Position numbers and translations under genes: made by a program. A stretch of DNA of 64,000 bases from Acidobacteriaceae bacterium (GTDB lineage Bacteria; Acidobacteriota; Terriglobia; Terriglobales; Acidobacteriaceae), in the NCBI GenBank assembly GCA_030041435.1, contig JASHNW010000027.1, forward strand, positions 1 to 64,000. The letters are read 5' to 3'. The notes beneath the pieces were generated by a model. It was not told where the DNA came from. It ran no database searches and was given only the letters and a program-made list of their open reading frames with translations. Shown here piece after piece: positions 25,755 to 36,975 of the stretch; the first letter of the stretch is position 1; every line of letters starts with the position of its first letter.

Positions 25755-28157
25755 ATGAGCGCTGCAGTGTCTGCTCCCGTGGAAGTTTTGACGAAAGACG
25801 AACTCAGCCAGATGGATGCGTACTGGCGAGCGTGCAACTACCTGTGCGCCGGCATGATTTATCTGTACGACAATCCTCTGCTGCGCGAGCCGCTGAAGGC
25901 GGAGCACATCAAGAAACGGCTGCTGGGCCACTGGGGGTCCGATCCCGGCCAGACCTTCCTGTGGGTCCACTTGAACCGGCTCATCCGCAAGTACGACCTG
26001 AACATGATCTACGTCGCGGGCCCCGGCCACGGAGCGCCGGCGACGCTCTCCAACGCATGGATGGAAGGAACGTACTCGGAGATTTATCCCGACAAGAGCC
26101 AGGACCTGGAAGGACTGACGAAATTCTTCCGGGAATTCTCGTTTCCGGGCGGCATTGGCAGCCATTGCACGCCCGAAACCCCAGGCTCGATCCACGAAGG
26201 CGGCGAGCTGGGCTACAGCCTCTCCCATGCATTCGGCGCAGCGTTCGATAATCCCGACCTCATCGTGAATTGCGTGGTGGGCGACGGCGAGGCGGAAACC
26301 GGACCGCTCGCAACCTCGTGGCACAGCAACAAATTCCTGAATCCGGTCCGCGACGGCGCGGTGCTGCCCGTCCTGCACCTGAACGGATACAAAATCGCCA
26401 ACCCCACGCTCCTGGCGCGCATTCCGCATCAGGAGCTGGAGTGGCTGCTCCGCGGCTATGGCTGGGCGCCGCACTTCGTCGAGGGTGACGACCCCAGGCT
26501 AATGCACCCGCTGATGGCGGCCACGCTGGAGCACTGCATCGAGGAGATTCGCAGCATCCAGCAAGAGGCGCGCAGGAACGGCAAACTCACCGGCGGTACG
26601 GCAGGATGGCCCCGCTGGCCCATGATCGTGCTGCGCACGCCCAAGGGCTGGACCGGGCCCAAAGAAGTCGACGGCCACAAGGTCGAAGGCTTCTGGCGCG
26701 CCCACCAGGTCCCCATCCTCGACGTACCAGAGAATCCAAAGCACCTCAAGCTCCTCGAAGCCTGGCTGCACAGCTACAAGCCGGAGGACCTCTTCGACAA
26801 GCAGGGTGGCCCCATCGCACAGCTCCGAGGGCTCGCGCCCGTCGGCGATCGCCGCATGTCGGCAAATCCCCATGCTAACGGCGGCAAGCTGCGCCAACCC
26901 CTGCGCATGCCCGATTTTCGCGACTACGCGGTGAAAGTGCAGAACCCGGCGACCGAGTATGTGGGCCCAACGGAAGTCCTCGCGCAATTTCTGCGCGATG
27001 TCATACGGAAGAATCCGGCGAACTTCCGCGTCTTCGGCCCGGATGAGACCGCGTCCAACCGCCTCCAGGCCATCTACGAGGCCAGCCCGAAAACCTGGAT
27101 GGAAGAAATCATTCCCGACGACGCCGACGGCACCGAGATCGCGCCCACCGGCCGCGTGATGGAGATGCTCAGCGAGCACACCCTGGAGGGCTGGTTCGAG
27201 GGCTACGTGCTCACCGGACGCCACGGCTTCTTCTCCAGCTACGAGGCCTTCGTCCACGTCATCGACTCCATGTACAACCAGCACGCCAAATGGCTGGAGA
27301 AGGCGAAAACGGAGTTGCGCTGGCGCGCCGCAGTCTCCTCCATCAATCTGCTCATCACCTCGGTGGTGTGGCGGCAGGATCACAACGGCTTCTCGCATCA
27401 GGACCCGGGCTTTCTCGACGTCGTCGCCAACAAGAGCGCCAGCGTTACGCGCATCTACCTGCCGCCCGACGCGAACTGCCTGCTGAGCGTTGCCGATCAC
27501 TGCCTGCGCTCCAGCGACTACGTCAACGTCATCGTCGCGGACAAGCAGCAGCACCTGCAGTACCTCGACATGGATACAGCCATCCTGCACTGCACCAAAG
27601 GCGTCGGCATCTGGGACTGGGCCAGCACCGACGCGGGCGTGGAGCCCGATGTCGTTCTGGCCTGCGCCGGCGACATTGCCACACAGGAAGCCCTGGCCGC
27701 GGCGGCGATCCTGCGCGAGCGCTTCCCTGACCTCAAGCTGCGTTTTGTGAACGTCGTCGATCTCTTCCGCCTGCAACCGGCGAGCGAGCATCCGCACGGC
27801 CTCTCCGACGCGGAATTCGACTCGCTCTTCACGCGCGACAAGCCCGTCATCTTCAACTTCCACGGCTACCCGCTGCTCATTCACCGGCTCACCTATCGCC
27901 GCCGCAATCACGACAACATTCACGTGCGCGGCTACAAGGAGCGGGGCAACATCAACACGCCTCTGGAGCTGGCGATCATCAACAACGTGAGCCGCTTCAA
28001 TCTGGCCATCGACGTCATCGATCGCGTGCAGCGGCTGTGCGACGTCGGAGGGCACACGCAGGACTGGCTGCGCGATCAGATCACAGAGAGCCTCGCCTAC
28101 GCGCATACCTGGGGCGTCGACAAGCCGGAGATCAGCGGCTGGAAGTGGCCCTTTTGA
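25755..28157 (+). CDS. xfp: Phosphoketolase (xylulose-5-phosphate / fructose-6-phosphate)
   Basis: An 800-residue thiamine-diphosphate enzyme that splits xylulose-5-phosphate or fructose-6-phosphate with phosphate to acetyl-phosphate plus a C3 or C4 sugar phosphate. The phosphoketolase signature [16 protein letters not shown] is present, followed by [20 protein letters not shown] (TPP-binding). The middle domain has [12 protein letters not shown] and [19 protein letters not shown]. The length matches the family. ATG 25755 is preceded by GAGGT. Its 3' end overlaps the acetate kinase gene, so acetyl-phosphate made here is converted directly to acetate and ATP. No promoter was identified in the 140-bp gap after recJ. 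Confidence 0.95.
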   Translation: MSAAVSAPVEVLTKDELSQMDAYWRACNYLCAGMIYLYDNPLLREPLKAEHIKKRLLGHWGSDPGQTFLWVHLNRLIRKYDLNMIYVAGPGHGAPATLSNAWMEGTYSEIYPDKSQDLEGLTKFFREFSFPGGIGSHCTPETPGSIHEGGELGYSLSHAFGAAFDNPDLIVNCVVGDGEAETGPLATSWHSNKFLNPVRDGAVLPVLHLNGYKIANPTLLARIPHQELEWLLRGYGWAPHFVEGDDPRLMHPLMAATLEHCIEEIRSIQQEARRNGKLTGGTAGWPRWPMIVLRTPKGWTGPKEVDGHKVEGFWRAHQVPILDVPENPKHLKLLEAWLHSYKPEDLFDKQGGPIAQLRGLAPVGDRRMSANPHANGGKLRQPLRMPDFRDYAVKVQNPATEYVGPTEVLAQFLRDVIRKNPANFRVFGPDETASNRLQAIYEASPKTWMEEIIPDDADGTEIAPTGRVMEMLSEHTLEGWFEGYVLTGRHGFFSSYEAFVHVIDSMYNQHAKWLEKAKTELRWRAAVSSINLLITSVVWRQDHNGFSHQDPGFLDVVANKSASVTRIYLPPDANCLLSVADHCLRSSDYVNVIVADKQQHLQYLDMDTAILHCTKGVGIWDWASTDAGVEPDVVLACAGDIATQEALAAAAILRERFPDLKLRFVNVVDLFRLQPASEHPHGLSDAEFDSLFTRDKPVIFNFHGYPLLIHRLTYRRRNHDNIHVRGYKERGNINTPLELAIINNVSRFNLAIDVIDRVQRLCDVGGHTQDWLRDQITESLAYAHTWGVDKPEISGWKWPF

Positions 28158-29329
28158 CCGCGGCAGGAACCCAATCCGCAGGCGGCTGCGGCCATCGCAT
28201 CCTCGCCGTCAACAGCGGTTCGTCGTCGCTCAAGTTCGGCCTCTATCGGCCGCCGGAGAGCAGCGGCGATCCGGTGCTGCTGCTGGCCGGCGGCGCAACC
28301 GGCATCGGCCACACCAACGGCCGGCTGCAGATCGCGGACGCCGCCGGAGCCGCGCTCGTCGACGAAGCGTATCAGCTCAACTCGCAGGGCGAGGCCATGA
28401 GGGAAATCCTGGCCGCGATCGCGAAGCGCACCGGAGACCGCCCGGATGTCGTCGGCCATCGCGTCGTGCATGGCGGGCCGCATCTGCGCGAGCATCAGCC
28501 CATCACCGACGCGCTGATCGAAAAGCTGCAGGCGGCGGTGCACTTTGCGCCGATCCATATTCCCGCAGCGGTCAAGCTCATCCGCGAAACCGAGAAGCTG
28601 CTGCCCCAGGCCCGCCAGTACGCCTGCTTCGACACGGCGTTTCACCGCACCATGCCCGAGACCTCTCGCCACTATCCCCTGCCCCAGCGGCTCTACGACG
28701 TCGGCGTGGAGCGCTACGGCTTCCACGGGCTCTCCTACGAGTCCATCGTCACGCGTCTTGGTCCCGAATTGCCTGAGCGCATCGTCTGCGCGCACCTCGG
28801 TGCGGGAGCGAGCCTCGTGGCTCTGCGCAAAGGCGCCTCCATCGACACCAGCATGGGAATGACACCCGTCGGCGGCATCCCCATGGCCACGCGCAGCGGC
28901 GATTTCGACCCCGGCATTCTCCTGTTCCTCATGCGCACCGAGCACCTCACCGCCGATCAGCTCGAGTCGCTGCTCAACCGCGACTCCGGTCTCGGCGCAC
29001 TCTCCGGAGGCGAGTCGGACATGCGCCTTCTGGAAGCATGTGCCGCAAAAGGCGACGCGAAGGCCCAGCTGGCTATCGCCGTATTCGCTCACGCCGCCCG
29101 CAAAATGATCGGCGCTTACGCAGCGGAGCTCGGCGGCCTCGATCTGCTGGTCTTCACCGGCGGCATCGGTGAGCACAGCGCGTCGGTGCGCAATCGCATT
29201 TGCCAGGGGCTGGACTTCCTGGGCATCACCAGCGGCGATCCGGCCCAGTGCCCGAAGGTCCGCGCTATGACCAGCGAAGAAGAGCTGCAGATTGCGCGCA
29301 TTACCTGCCATCTCAACCGCTCGCAGTAG
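28145..29329 (+). CDS. ackA: Acetate kinase
   Basis: A ~394-residue kinase of the acetokinase family, making ATP and acetate from acetyl-phosphate. Motifs: [15 protein letters not shown] near the N-terminus, [54 protein letters not shown] followed by TRSGDFDPG, and FTGGIGEHS. Some positions differ from E. coli AckA (AHLGAGAS for [19 protein letters not shown] for VSGxSSDxR), suggesting a divergent subfamily seen with phosphoketolases. The start is not ATG: GTG 28145 or TTG 28154, the latter overlapping the xfp TGA as TTGA. An ATG far upstream lies deep inside xfp and is unlikely. Confidence 0.9.
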   Translation: MALLTAAGTQSAGGCGHRILAVNSGSSSLKFGLYRPPESSGDPVLLLAGGATGIGHTNGRLQIADAAGAALVDEAYQLNSQGEAMREILAAIAKRTGDRPDVVGHRVVHGGPHLREHQPITDALIEKLQAAVHFAPIHIPAAVKLIRETEKLLPQARQYACFDTAFHRTMPETSRHYPLPQRLYDVGVERYGFHGLSYESIVTRLGPELPERIVCAHLGAGASLVALRKGASIDTSMGMTPVGGIPMATRSGDFDPGILLFLMRTEHLTADQLESLLNRDSGLGALSGGESDMRLLEACAAKGDAKAQLAIAVFAHAARKMIGAYAAELGGLDLLVFTGGIGEHSASVRNRICQGLDFLGITSGDPAQCPKVRAMTSEEELQIARITCHLNRSQ

Positions 29330-29349
29330 CTTGTCGAGGGCCGCGGCGG

Positions 29350-29379
29350 TTGACGCTGCTTCTTCCGTGCACCAATAAT
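29350..29379 (+). promoter_or_regulatory. Candidate sdhC promoter
   Basis: TTGACG (29350-29355), an 18-base spacer and AATAAT (29374-29379), about 80 bases before the sdhC start. Its position in the short gap after ackA supports an independent sdhCAB unit. Confidence 0.45.
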
Positions 29380-29457
29380 GAAGATTGGTTCTTATTACGA
29401 CCGAAGCAGAGAAGGAACGTCCGAAGTGATCGATCGCAACAGAGCTGGAAATCCACG

Positions 29458-30146
29458 ATGAGCGCTGCCGTAGCTGGCCCGCACACGAATCGGGCGCCGA
29501 GTTTCTGGCAGTCCACGAATGGCAAAAAAGCGGTAATGGCCGTAACCGGGGCGATTCTGTTCCTGTTCATCATCGGCCATCTGCTGGGCAACCTGCAGAT
29601 CTTCGAGAGCCGCGAGCGCCTGAACACGTACAGCCACTTCCTCAAGAGCCTGGGTGAGCTGCTGTGGATCGTCCGCGGCGTGCTGATTCTCGCCGTGGTG
29701 CTGCACATTGTGGCCACAGTGCAGCTGGCGCTGCGCAACCGCAAGGCCCGGCCCATCGCTTACGCGAAGAAGAAGTCGGTCAACTCCTCCTACGCCGACC
29801 GGACCATGTACTGGAGCGGTCCCATCATCCTGGCCTTCGTGATCTTCCACCTTCTGGAGTTCACGGCAGGCACGCTGCATCCGGGAGCTGCCGCCTTCAG
29901 CGAACACGACGTTTACTACAACGTGGTTTCCGGCTTCAGCGTGTGGTGGGTTTCTGCGTGGTACATCTTCTCCATGATCCTGCTCGGCTTTCATCTGCGG
30001 CACGGCATCTGGAGCATGTTCCAGTCCGTGGGCATCAACCATCCGCGGCACACGCCGTTGCTGAAGCAGGCGGCGCTGTGGATCGCGATTCTTATCACTG
30101 CGGGATACATTTCCATTCCCGTCAGCGTTCTCGCGGGGTGGGTACG

Positions 30147-30150
<4 letters not shown>
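29458..30150 (+). CDS. sdhC: Succinate dehydrogenase cytochrome b subunit
   Basis: A 230-residue membrane protein with five hydrophobic segments ([86 protein letters not shown]). Histidines in GHLLGN, VLHIV, IFHLL and GFHLRHG are the usual ligands for two b-type hemes in the b558 family. It anchors SdhAB and passes electrons to (mena)quinone. A single large cytochrome b subunit with no SdhD is the 'type B' arrangement. ATG 29458 is chosen; the longer frame runs back into ackA. The stop overlaps the next start (ATGA). Confidence 0.92.
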
Positions 30151-32071
<1,921 letters not shown>

Positions 32072-32072
<1 letters not shown>

Positions 32073-32872
32073 TGAAACTCAAGTTGACCATCTGGCGGCA
32101 GAAGAATCCGGGAACGAAGGGCAAGTTCGTCACCTACCCGGTGAACGACGTGAATCCGGAGATGTCGATGCTGGAATGCCTCGACGTGCTGAACGAAAGC
32201 CTGATCGAGCGCGGCGAAGAACCCGTAGCCTTCGAGCACGACTGCCGCGAAGGCATCTGCGGCTCCTGCGGCTTCATGATCAGCGGCGTCGCGCACGGCC
32301 CGCAGCCTGCGACCACCGTTTGCCAGCTCACCATGCGGCACTTCAAAGACGGCGATGAGCTGGTGCTGGAGCCCTGGCGCTCCGCATCCTTCCCCTTCGT
32401 GAAAGATCTGGTCGTCGACCGCCGCGCCTTCGACCGCATCATTCAGTCCGGCGGTTACGTCTCTGTCTCCACCGGCAACGCGCCCGACGGCAACGACATC
32501 CCTGTCGGCAAAGAAATCGCCGACCGGGCCATGGACGCGGCAGCCTGCATCGGCTGCGGCGCCTGCGTCGCGGCCTGTCCCAACGGATCGGCGGCGCTCT
32601 TCACCGGCGCCAAGATCGCCCATCTCGGCATTCTTCCTCAGGGCAAACCGGAGCAGGATCGCCGCGCCGTCCGCATGGTCGCGCAGATGCACACTGAAGG
32701 CTTCGGCAGCTGCACCAACATCGGCGAATGCACCGGCGTCTGCCCCAAGGAGATCCCCCTCGAAGTCATCGCCCGCATGAATCGCGACTATTTGTTCGGC
32801 GCGTGGACGGAACGTTCGGAAGTGATTAATACGATCGCGCCGGCTACCGACTGGAACTTTCGAGAGAAGTAG
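32072..32872 (+). CDS. sdhB: Succinate dehydrogenase iron-sulfur subunit
   Basis: A 266-residue protein that wires SdhA to the cytochrome b subunit. The N-terminal 2Fe-2S domain has [15 protein letters not shown] with a fourth Cys in TTVCQL. The C-terminal domain has [14 protein letters not shown] and [15 protein letters not shown] for the 4Fe-4S and 3Fe-4S clusters. GAGGAG upstream of ATG 32072 lies within the end of sdhA. It completes a tight CAB operon. Its last 29 bases overlap the convergent HTH antitoxin gene. Confidence 0.95.
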
Positions 32873-33257
32873 TCCAAAGACTTCTTGCCGGGGTGCTCGC
32901 CTTCAGGAGTGCAGCCACCGTTTCCGGGTTACTCGCGATGACCTGAAGATAAGCACGAGCGGGCGCGTCTGGGTTCTTGCGTCTCTGCTCCCAGTCGCGA
33001 AGAGTGCCAAGGGGTATCCGGTAAAGCTCAGCAAACGTCTCCTGCGTCATGCCGAGTTTCTCCCGCAGCTTCTTTACATTGACGAGCTTCGTCAATCCTC
33101 GCCCGTCGCGCGGCAGAGGTTGGGCGTCGGGATCAGCAAGCGCCGCCGTGTGGATCTGCTCGTCCGTGAGAGCCTCGACTCTTGCCCAGTCGGTGTCCGT
33201 CTTTAACGGCGGATCGCCTGGCTCATGGACAACCCTGATAGTACCAATCTTTTTCAT
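32844..33257 (-). CDS. HTH-domain antitoxin of a BrnT-type toxin-antitoxin pair
   Basis: A 137-residue protein. The N-terminal part contains [19 protein letters not shown], similar to the segment that BrnA-type antitoxins carry. The central part is a Cro/C1-type helix-turn-helix ([33 protein letters not shown]) as in HigA/NadS-like antitoxins. The protein thus joins a BrnA-like toxin-contact region to an HTH DNA-binding domain. Its ATG 33257 lies inside the toxin gene (35-bp overlap), so both are read from one mRNA, toxin first. It probably neutralises the toxin and represses the operon. The 3' end overlaps the convergent sdhB gene. Confidence 0.8.
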   Translation of the reverse strand: MKKIGTIRVVHEPGDPPLKTDTDWARVEALTDEQIHTAALADPDAQPLPRDGRGLTKLVNVKKLREKLGMTQETFAELYRIPLGTLRDWEQRRKNPDAPARAYLQVIASNPETVAALLKASTPARSLWTTSLESSSR

Positions 33258-33501
33258 AAGCTTCGGCTTTCCTGACTGAAATGATCCGCGTCAGATCCTC
33301 TGATATTTCGGTAGAAACAACGTACAAGATTCCGTTAGGCGCACGTCCCAGGGTGATGATCCGTTCCTCTCCATAATCGTAGCGGTCATCAATCCAAAAC
33401 TCGGAAGAGGAATCATCGAGTGCCGGAACACCGTCAGCACGGCGACGACCATGCTTCAGAAAATTATCGGCGTCTTTTTGCAAATCCCATTCGCAGCGCA
33501 T
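33223..33501 (-). CDS. brnT: BrnT-family ribonuclease toxin
   Basis: A 92-residue protein of the BrnT (DUF497) family. EWDLQKDADNFLKHG at the N-terminus is the family hallmark ('EWDpxKaxxNlxKHG'), followed by DYGEERIITLGRAPNGILYVVSTE and [12 protein letters not shown]. Members fold like RelE and cut RNA when free of antitoxin. Toxin-first order with the antitoxin overlapping is the normal BrnTA order. Its ATG at 33501 has no clear ribosome site, while a strong one serves an overlapping short leader ORF (33464-33520). The pair lies between sdhCAB and a dipeptidase gene. Confidence 0.82.
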   Translation of the reverse strand: MRCEWDLQKDADNFLKHGRRRADGVPALDDSSSEFWIDDRYDYGEERIITLGRAPNGILYVVSTEISEDLTRIISVRKAEAYEKDWYYQGCP

Positions 33502-33520
33502 GAGAGGGAGTCAGTGCCAT
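33464..33520 (-). CDS. Candidate 18-codon leader ORF overlapping the brnT start
   Basis: ATG at 33520 has an ideal AGGAGG 8 nt upstream (33529-33534 read on the minus strand), better than any other site in this region. It encodes MALTPSHALRMGFAKRRR and stops at TAA 33464, inside brnT in another frame. It overlaps brnT from its start to codon 12. Translation of this ORF would pass over the brnT start codon and could set toxin synthesis by coupling. Whether it is expressed is unknown. Confidence 0.4.
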   Translation of the reverse strand: MALTPSHALRMGFAKRRR

Positions 33521-33579
33521 TCTCGTCTCCTCCTGGCCTCGTCGGGCCATTACCTGAACCGAACAATCAATCCAAGGTA

Positions 33580-33602
33580 ATAGTACGGCTACGCCGTACT
33601 AT
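33580..33602. repeat. Perfect 10-bp-stem palindrome ATAGTACGGC-TAC-GCCGTACTAT
   Basis: A 23-bp hairpin between the divergent brnT and dipeptidase genes. It has no T-tail and lies in the region where both promoters must be, so an operator or a small extragenic palindrome are both possible. The rest of the 171-bp gap shows nothing else. Confidence 0.5.
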
Positions 33603-33672
33603 CCTCAACACCATCGACTCGAAAGAGGTCCTGCACTGCCCATTGCTACAATCCCCATACTGGGAATCCAGC

Positions 33673-34983
33673 ATGAAGCCTCTGCGGCTATTCACCCTCG
33701 GTGTCCTTAGTTTGTCTCTCATTGCTCAGACCAAATCCAGCGAAAAGCCTGTGTCCCATCATGCCGCCGCCAGTCCCGCCGCTGTCCACCGCTCCGCCAT
33801 CGTCATCGACACGCACGCTGACACCCCGCAGCGCATGCTCGACAACCACTACGACCTCGCCCAGCCGCTCGACGGCGGTTCCCTCAATTTCGCGTCCGCG
33901 AAAAAGGGCAACCTCGGCGCGGAGTTCTTCTCCATCTGGGTCGACCCGAAGCTCTACCGGGGCCAGTACGCACGCCGCACGCTGGAGCTGATCGATATCG
34001 TCTGCCAGCAGGCCGCCGCGCATCCCGATCGGATGATGATGGCCTGGTCCCCTGAAGACATCGAGCGCGCCCACCGCGAGCACAAGCTCGCTGCCCTCAT
34101 GGGCATCGAAGGCGGCCACTCCATCGAAGACTCGCTCGGCCTGCTGCGCGATTACTACCGCCTCGGCGTCCGCTACATGACCCTCACCTGGTCGAATTCC
34201 AACGACTGGGCGGACTCCTCCGGCGACATCGACGATCCCAGCGTCCGCCACACTCAGGACGGCCTCTCCGACTTCGGCAAAGACGTTGTCTACGAAATGA
34301 ATCGGCTCGGCATGATGGTCGACATCTCCCACGTCTCCGACAAGACCTTCTACCGCACCGTCATCACCTCGCGCGCGCCCGTCTTCGCATCGCACTCTTC
34401 GGCGCGCGCACTCACCAACGCCCCGCGTAACATGACCGACGACATGCTCCGCGCCGTGGCCCGCAGCGGCGGTCCCGACAGCCAGGGCGGCGTCGTCATG
34501 GTCAACTTCTACTCTGCGTTTATCAGTGACGCGTACCGCGAAGCCTGGACCGCGCAGGCGCCCGAGCGCCAAGCCGCCGAAAACGCACAGATCGCGCAGT
34601 GGAAGACCGAGGGCAAGCCGATCACCTGGGAAATGACCGATGCCATGGACAAGCAGTGGGCCGCAAAGATTCCCCGCCCGCCGCTCAGCATGCTGATCGA
34701 CCACATCGACCACATTGCCAAAGTCGCCGGCATCGATCATGTCGGCCTCGGATCGGACTTCGACGGCATCTCCTCGACCCCCGAAGGCCTCGACTCCGCC
34801 GCCGACCTGCCGAAGATCACCGCCGCGCTCATGGCCCGCGGCTACTCGGCAGAAGATTGCCGGAAGATCCTCGGTGAAAACTTCATGCGCTTTTTCCGTG
34901 AAGTTCAGGCGACGGCGAAGCATCTGCAGGCGCAGTCGTCCGGGCGGCCCACCATCTCAAACCAGCAGCCATACCGGAAATAA
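33673..34983 (+). CDS. Secreted membrane dipeptidase (peptidase M19)
   Basis: A 436-residue exported zinc dipeptidase. The signal peptide is MKPLRLFTLGVLSLSLIAQ. The renal-dipeptidase (M19) metal centre is visible: DTHADT (His and Asp), GIEGGHSIEDS (bridging Glu), DISHVSD and ASHSSAR (His ligands), and GSDFDG (Asp). These enzymes cleave dipeptides, including D-amino-acid and beta-lactam ring substrates, in the periplasm. An insert with Gln/Ala-rich helices (AWTAQAPERQAAENAQIAQWKTEGKP) interrupts the barrel before the last ligand, which is common in the exported group. ATG 33673 is at the signal peptide. A DUF1697 gene follows after 21 bases. Confidence 0.88.
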   Translation: MKPLRLFTLGVLSLSLIAQTKSSEKPVSHHAAASPAAVHRSAIVIDTHADTPQRMLDNHYDLAQPLDGGSLNFASAKKGNLGAEFFSIWVDPKLYRGQYARRTLELIDIVCQQAAAHPDRMMMAWSPEDIERAHREHKLAALMGIEGGHSIEDSLGLLRDYYRLGVRYMTLTWSNSNDWADSSGDIDDPSVRHTQDGLSDFGKDVVYEMNRLGMMVDISHVSDKTFYRTVITSRAPVFASHSSARALTNAPRNMTDDMLRAVARSGGPDSQGGVVMVNFYSAFISDAYREAWTAQAPERQAAENAQIAQWKTEGKPITWEMTDAMDKQWAAKIPRPPLSMLIDHIDHIAKVAGIDHVGLGSDFDGISSTPEGLDSAADLPKITAALMARGYSAEDCRKILGENFMRFFREVQATAKHLQAQSSGRPTISNQQPYRK

Positions 34984-35004
34984 ACTTGCAGAAAGGAGCG
35001 GGCC

Positions 35005-35520
35005 ATGGCAATCTTCATCGCGCTGCTGCGCGGCATCAACGTAGTCGGCGCCAATCAACTGGCGATGAAAGACCTCGCCGCGCTCTGCGGAGACTGCGGC
35101 TTCCTGAAGGCCCGTACATGGATCCAGAGCGGCAATGTGCTCTTCGAAAGCAAGCTCAGGGAAGAGGCTGTCCGACAGAAGCTCGAAAAGGCGCTGGCCG
35201 CGAGGATGGGCAAGGCAATCAGTGTCATGGTGCGCACGCCGGCAGAGATGCGTGCAGTTCTCGAAGCGAATCCCTTTCCGGACAAAGAGCCGTCGAAGGT
35301 TTTGGTGGCCTTCCTGGCCGGAGCCGTCCCGACCGATCCCCTGAAGGGCATGGTCGCGCCCGCCGGCGAGCAGGTGCACGTCGGCCGACGCGAGGTCTAC
35401 GTCTGGTACCCGGAAGGAATCGGCCGCTCGAAGCTCAAACTGCCCGTCATCGCATCTGCTACCGCCCGCAATATCAACACGGTGGCAAAGCTGGTCGCGC
35501 TGTCTGACGACGGAGCATAA
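35005..35520 (+). CDS. DUF1697 family protein
   Basis: A 171-residue soluble protein with the DUF1697 hallmark start (IALLRGINVVGANQLAMKDLAALCGDCGF) and TWIQSGNVLFES. The ending KLPVIASATARNINTVAKL is also typical. The family function is not known. ATG 35005 has AAGGAG 8 nt upstream. It is 21 bases from the dipeptidase stop and may be its operon partner; the next gene is convergent. Confidence 0.85.
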   Translation: MAIFIALLRGINVVGANQLAMKDLAALCGDCGFLKARTWIQSGNVLFESKLREEAVRQKLEKALAARMGKAISVMVRTPAEMRAVLEANPFPDKEPSKVLVAFLAGAVPTDPLKGMVAPAGEQVHVGRREVYVWYPEGIGRSKLKLPVIASATARNINTVAKLVALSDDGA

Positions 35521-35585
35521 CGGCACAGGGCGCGCAATGCCGCCTCTGTGTCCTCTGGGTTGGACAGACGGTTACGCCGATGAAT

Positions 35586-36542
35586 TTAATTCCCGGATTT
35601 ATCGGAATCGGGTGGAGCGTCCGAGCTGGCCAGCTGCTCCATCGTCTCGCGCAGGTACCGGTGCGGGTTCACCGGCGTGTTGTGGATGCGCACTTCGTAG
35701 TGCAGGTGCGGACCGGTGCTGCGTCCGCTCATCCCCACGTAGCCAATCACCTGGCCCTCGCGCACCTGCTGTCCGGCAGTTACGGTGAACCCGGAAAGAT
35801 GCCCGTAGAGCGTATCGATCCCGTTGCCGTGATCGATAATCACCTCGCGTCCGTACCCGTTTTCCATGCCAGCCGTCTGCACCACACCATCCGCCGCTGC
35901 ATGCACCGGCGTTCCAAAGCCGGCCGAGATGTCCACACCGGAGTGGAACGCTCCCTCACCGTTGAACGGGTCTTCCCGCTCTCCGAAGGAACTGGTGATC
36001 GGTCCAATCACCGGCCAGAGCGCCGGCGCTCCAATGATGTCGGCCCAGTCTGTCCCTGACTCCGGGCTCGCCGACCCGCCGAATCCGTAAATGTGGCCGG
36101 TCATCGCATCGCTGCGCAGCAGACTCAGCTGTCCCAGCGACTGCGTGTAAGCCTGCTCTGTGAAAGTTCCTGAGCTGTCAGAAGAATCCGGCGCCGTGGC
36201 TGCGCTGGCCGACTTGCCCATGTGGCTCTGCCGCAGTCCGTAAAGCGCGCTCACTTCGCTGGCCAGCGACCCCAGCGATGCCGCCTGGATGTCCTTCTCG
36301 TGGGCCACCACCTGCAGCCGCTGGTAATCGAGCCGCAGCGCCTCGCGCTGCGACCGCACCTGGTCGAAGCTGGCCGTCTTCAGCAGCATGCGCGTGTACG
36401 ACCCGGCCATTCCGGTAATCGTAAAAGCGCCCACCACGGCCGCCGCCACGAACACTCCTGCGTAGTGCAGGGGGATGGGGATCTTGCGAAGAGGTCCATC
36501 CTTCTCGCGGGCGACAAAAATGATGTAGTAGCGTCTGCGCAA
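35586..36542 (-). CDS. M23-family (LytM) metallopeptidase with N-terminal membrane anchor and coiled coil
   Basis: A 318-residue cell-wall peptidase-type protein. A transmembrane segment (YAGVFVAAAVVGAFTITGMAG, ~27-47) is followed by a helical, likely coiled-coil region (~50-110), then a Ser/Ala linker. The M23 domain has FHSGVDIS (HxxxD) and GPHLHYEVR (HxH) zinc ligands, so it is predicted active. It probably cleaves or regulates peptidoglycan crosslinks in the periplasm. The start is TTG 36542, where conserved RRRYYIIFVARE begins; a GAGGAG lies farther upstream, so the exact start is uncertain. A promoter candidate lies ~90 bases upstream. Confidence 0.88.
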   Translation of the reverse strand: MRRRYYIIFVAREKDGPLRKIPIPLHYAGVFVAAAVVGAFTITGMAGSYTRMLLKTASFDQVRSQREALRLDYQRLQVVAHEKDIQAASLGSLASEVSALYGLRQSHMGKSASAATAPDSSDSSGTFTEQAYTQSLGQLSLLRSDAMTGHIYGFGGSASPESGTDWADIIGAPALWPVIGPITSSFGEREDPFNGEGAFHSGVDISAGFGTPVHAAADGVVQTAGMENGYGREVIIDHGNGIDTLYGHLSGFTVTAGQQVREGQVIGYVGMSGRSTGPHLHYEVRIHNTPVNPHRYLRETMEQLASSDAPPDSDKSGN

Positions 36543-36975
36543 AATCTGTGTTTCCAGGCTGTTGCCGGAAATCTCCTCAGTTGGATCTTTGCGTACTGAG
36601 AGGCTGGCCTGCGTGTCTTGGTATGAACCCTAACAGTGGCCTGGTGCCGCGTCAATCCCACGTCTAATTTGGATGGTACTTCGGTAACTCCTTCGCTTGC
36701 CTACCCGCAATGTCGTTCCGTGAGTCCCTGCAGGCGCTGCGGGGAACACAGGCATAAGAAAAAGGGACCGTGTGCGCACGATCCCCGCATATTCAGCATA
36801 CCAGACGGTTACCTTTTCCCTGTGTCTTCCCCAGCCCGCTGCAAGTTCCACGGCGCGAACTCTGGCCCCGCATCCCGGAAGATTTCTGCAGGCCCCAGCC
36901 AGACGCGCAACGCCCCCCGGTCCCGCCACATCCGGGAGTGCCTCAGCCTCAGCGTTGCTGGTCGAATCGAACCCG
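36543..36975. other. Intergenic region between the M23 gene and the receptor gene, no credible gene
   Basis: About 430 bases. Overlapping open frames on both strands have no protein-like composition. The left part carries the M23 promoter candidate (36627-36655). The middle has loosely matching inverted segments (GGGGAACACAGG and CCCTGTGTCTTCCCC) flanking AAGAAAAAGGG and CCTTTTCCC, which may be part of the receptor gene's 3' terminator region, but no clean stem-plus-T structure is present. Confidence 0.4.
36627..36655 (-). promoter_or_regulatory. Candidate promoter for the M23 peptidase gene
   Basis: On the minus strand TTGACG (36655-36650), a 17-base spacer and TAGGGT (36632-36627), about 85 bases before the TTG start. 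Confidence 0.4.

Noticed and set aside
28037-28144. Upstream extension of acetate kinase to the ATG-like frame inside xfp
   Set aside because: The extra 36 residues ([19 protein letters not shown]...) are the out-of-frame reading of xfp and not protein-like.
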